16,272 nt of DNA, taken from assembly GCA_025061935.1 (NCBI GenBank), contig JANWZY010000024.1, positions 1 to 16,272 on the forward strand. The letters are read 5' to 3'. The notes beneath the pieces are model-generated. The model was not told the DNA's origin. It searched no databases and was given only the letters and a program-made list of their open reading frames with translations. A program made the position numbers and the translations under genes. The stretch is from Verrucomicrobiia bacterium. Lineage in GTDB: Bacteria; Verrucomicrobiota; Verrucomicrobiia; Limisphaerales; DTLC01. This document shows positions 15,251 to 16,272 of this stretch, piece by piece; position 1 is the first letter of the stretch; every line of letters begins with the position of its first letter.

Positions 15251-15904
15251 CTACGCTTTGGCTGGGCCGGGCGGACTGGCCCAAAGCGAGACCTTGGCCA
15301 CGGCCTGTGACCGCGAGTGCACGTGCAACTTTTCGTAAATTCGGCGGATGTAGGTGTTAACGGTCGGCACACTAATATGCAGGGTATCCGCAATTTCTTT
15401 GTACAAGTACCCGCCCGCGAGCAGCTCCAGCACCTGCCGTTCGCGCGGCGACAGCTCGACCGGGTGCTGCACCCCAGGATGCGCTTGGTGGAACGATTTG
15501 ACGACCTGGCGCGCTATGCTGCTGGACATGGGCGACCCGCCGGCATGCACGTCCCTGAGCGCAGCTAGTAACTCGTCGCGCGGCGTCTGTTTCAACAGGT
15601 ACCCGGTCGCACCGGCAGCGAGCGCGTTGAAAATGTGGTGCGTATCCTCATAAACCGTCAGCATGACGAACTGTGTATCGGGCATGACCGGCTTGAGTCG
15701 GCGCACACACTCGATGCCACTAATGCCCGGCAGGTTTATGTCCACCATTACGACATCCGGGCGTTCCTTCGGCAACTGCTCGAGTGCTGTTTCGGCGGAG
15801 CTGTGCTCGCTGATGCACCTGAACCCGTCGGCGTGCCGCACCCACTCGGCTAATATCTGCCGGGTAGCACAGTCGTCTTCGATAATGGACACGCCGATAT
15901 TCAT
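15251..15904 (-). CDS. NarL/FixJ-family two-component response regulator
   Basis: The 217-residue protein has a receiver domain followed by a LuxR-type helix-turn-helix. Receiver residues are intact: E9, D10 and D11 in SIIEDD, phospho-acceptor D55 in VMVDINLPG, T83 in MLTVYED, and Y102 and K105 in GYLLKQT. The DNA-binding part at about 150-205 (LSPRERQVLELLAGGYLYKEIADTL, then VPTVNTYIRRIYEKL) matches the GerE/LuxR signature. The ATG at 15904 starts right at the receiver; the open frame reaches 15964 without homology. No histidine kinase gene is in the window. The next gene downstream on the same strand is the CstA transporter, so it may control carbon-starvation uptake, but this rests only on position. 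Confidence 0.92.
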   Translation of the reverse strand: MNIGVSIIEDDCATRQILAEWVRHADGFRCISEHSSAETALEQLPKERPDVVMVDINLPGISGIECVRRLKPVMPDTQFVMLTVYEDTHHIFNALAAGATGYLLKQTPRDELLAALRDVHAGGSPMSSSIARQVVKSFHQAHPGVQHPVELSPRERQVLELLAGGYLYKEIADTLHISVPTVNTYIRRIYEKLHVHSRSQAVAKVSLWASPPGPAKA

Positions 15905-16163
15905 AATGCCAATTTCTGGCGTGTGCGCGCTGCCGCGCCCGGGCCGAGCCAGGCTTGCTTCCACGGATCAGGTGCCTGCATCTGTCCGGGGCTACTAGCA
16001 GGCCGCGCTAACTTTGTGTGGGAAAAGGCCTCCGAATGTCAACCGTTTCATTCTCTATCGGGCGCAAATCCGGCGCGCGTGTATTGGTGTGAGGGGCCTA
16101 GTCAAGCCTAGGCTGTAGTCGGCGGCACGCTCGTGGAGTTTGTAACCCACTGCCATCCTGAAC
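15905..16163. other. Upstream region of the response regulator gene
   Basis: Nearly 260 bases without a credible gene; short forward frames here are shadows or composition-driven. It presumably contains the response regulator promoter on the minus strand, which I cannot pinpoint. A short duplicated GCCTAG around 16098-16113 is the only local repeat noticed. Confidence 0.35.
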
Positions 16164-16197
16164 GCGGGGGCCGGCACCTCGGGACAACCGGCCCCGC
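16164..16197. repeat. Strong GC-rich inverted repeat
   Basis: GCGGGGGCCGG (16164-16174) is complementary to CCGGCCCCGC (16188-16197) over ten pairs with one bulged G, around a 13-base loop. It is the most stable hairpin I noticed in the window. No T-run follows directly on either strand, so a simple intrinsic terminator is not supported. A second inverted repeat follows immediately. Confidence 0.55.
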
Positions 16198-16200
16198 ATC

Positions 16201-16229
16201 GAAAAACTCTGTGCAAAGTGATGTTTTTC
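16201..16229. repeat. AT-rich inverted repeat next to the GC-rich one
   Basis: GAAAAAC (16201-16207) and GTTTTTC (16223-16229) are perfectly complementary around 15 bases. The element begins four bases after the GC-rich inverted repeat ends. Read on either strand it places A- and T-runs beside the strong hairpin, so the two together might form a terminator or a structured leader. Confidence 0.4.
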
Positions 16230-16272
16230 AGGGTTTGGGACCGGACATCACACTGGTCGCTCGATTGGATGC

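Overview
The window looks like a chromosomal segment from a moderately GC-rich Gram-negative bacterium. The best guess is Verrucomicrobiota (Limisphaerales/Pedosphaerales-like), inferred from family content: a short PUR-domain (DUF3276-type) protein, a prepilin peptidase with an extra domain between its two catalytic aspartates, a shikimate dehydrogenase with a long loop before its NTDA motif, and a PF16962-type ABC exporter membrane protein. The assignment comes from recalled family features, not from a search. There is no phage, transposase, CRISPR array or rRNA.

Layout. (1) 144-437, plus strand: PUR-domain nucleic-acid-binding protein with a clear ribosome binding site, preceded by two adjacent palindromes. 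(2) 480-4634, minus strand: a tightly packed, probably co-transcribed run read in the order aroE, prepilin peptidase, AI-2E-family transporter, nadD, rsfS. The prepilin peptidase is split by a frameshift. A short ORF just upstream of aroE (4642-4791) resembles the beginning of 5-formyltetrahydrofolate cyclo-ligase and looks like a remnant. (3) 4847-5950, plus: DusB-type tRNA-dihydrouridine synthase, divergent from the aroE run and convergent with (4) 6054-7088, minus: squalene/phytoene synthase. (5) 7089-8032: a long stretch with little coding content apart from tRNA-Leu(GAG) on the minus strand and a possible 25-codon ORF that shares its stop with the next start. (6) 8033-9781, plus: ABC exporter membrane protein without a neighbouring ATPase. 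(7) 9815-10495, minus: CoaB-like domain protein. (8) 10496-11422: about 930 bases with no credible gene but with a double-hairpin REP-like element. (9) 11423-11506, plus: tRNA-Leu(UAG). (10) 11592-12668, plus: lipoprotein of the alkaline-phosphatase/phosphodiesterase superfamily, convergent with (11) 12694-12984, minus: stand-alone Smr-domain protein. (12) 13125-15029, minus: CstA-family transporter, with (13) 15251-15904, minus: a NarL/FixJ response regulator directly upstream. (14) The right end carries two strong consecutive inverted repeats.

How the genes fit together: most are housekeeping functions (NAD synthesis, ribosome silencing, the aromatic pathway, tRNA modification, isoprenoid and CoA metabolism) and do not form one pathway. 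The one plausible regulatory pairing is the response regulator with the CstA transporter. A recurring theme is damage: a frameshifted prepilin peptidase, a truncated cyclo-ligase-like ORF, an ABC membrane subunit without its ATPase, and two long empty spacers. I did not find a convincing undescribed multi-gene system. The most useful leads are the frameshift, the remnant, the REP-like element and the terminal hairpins.
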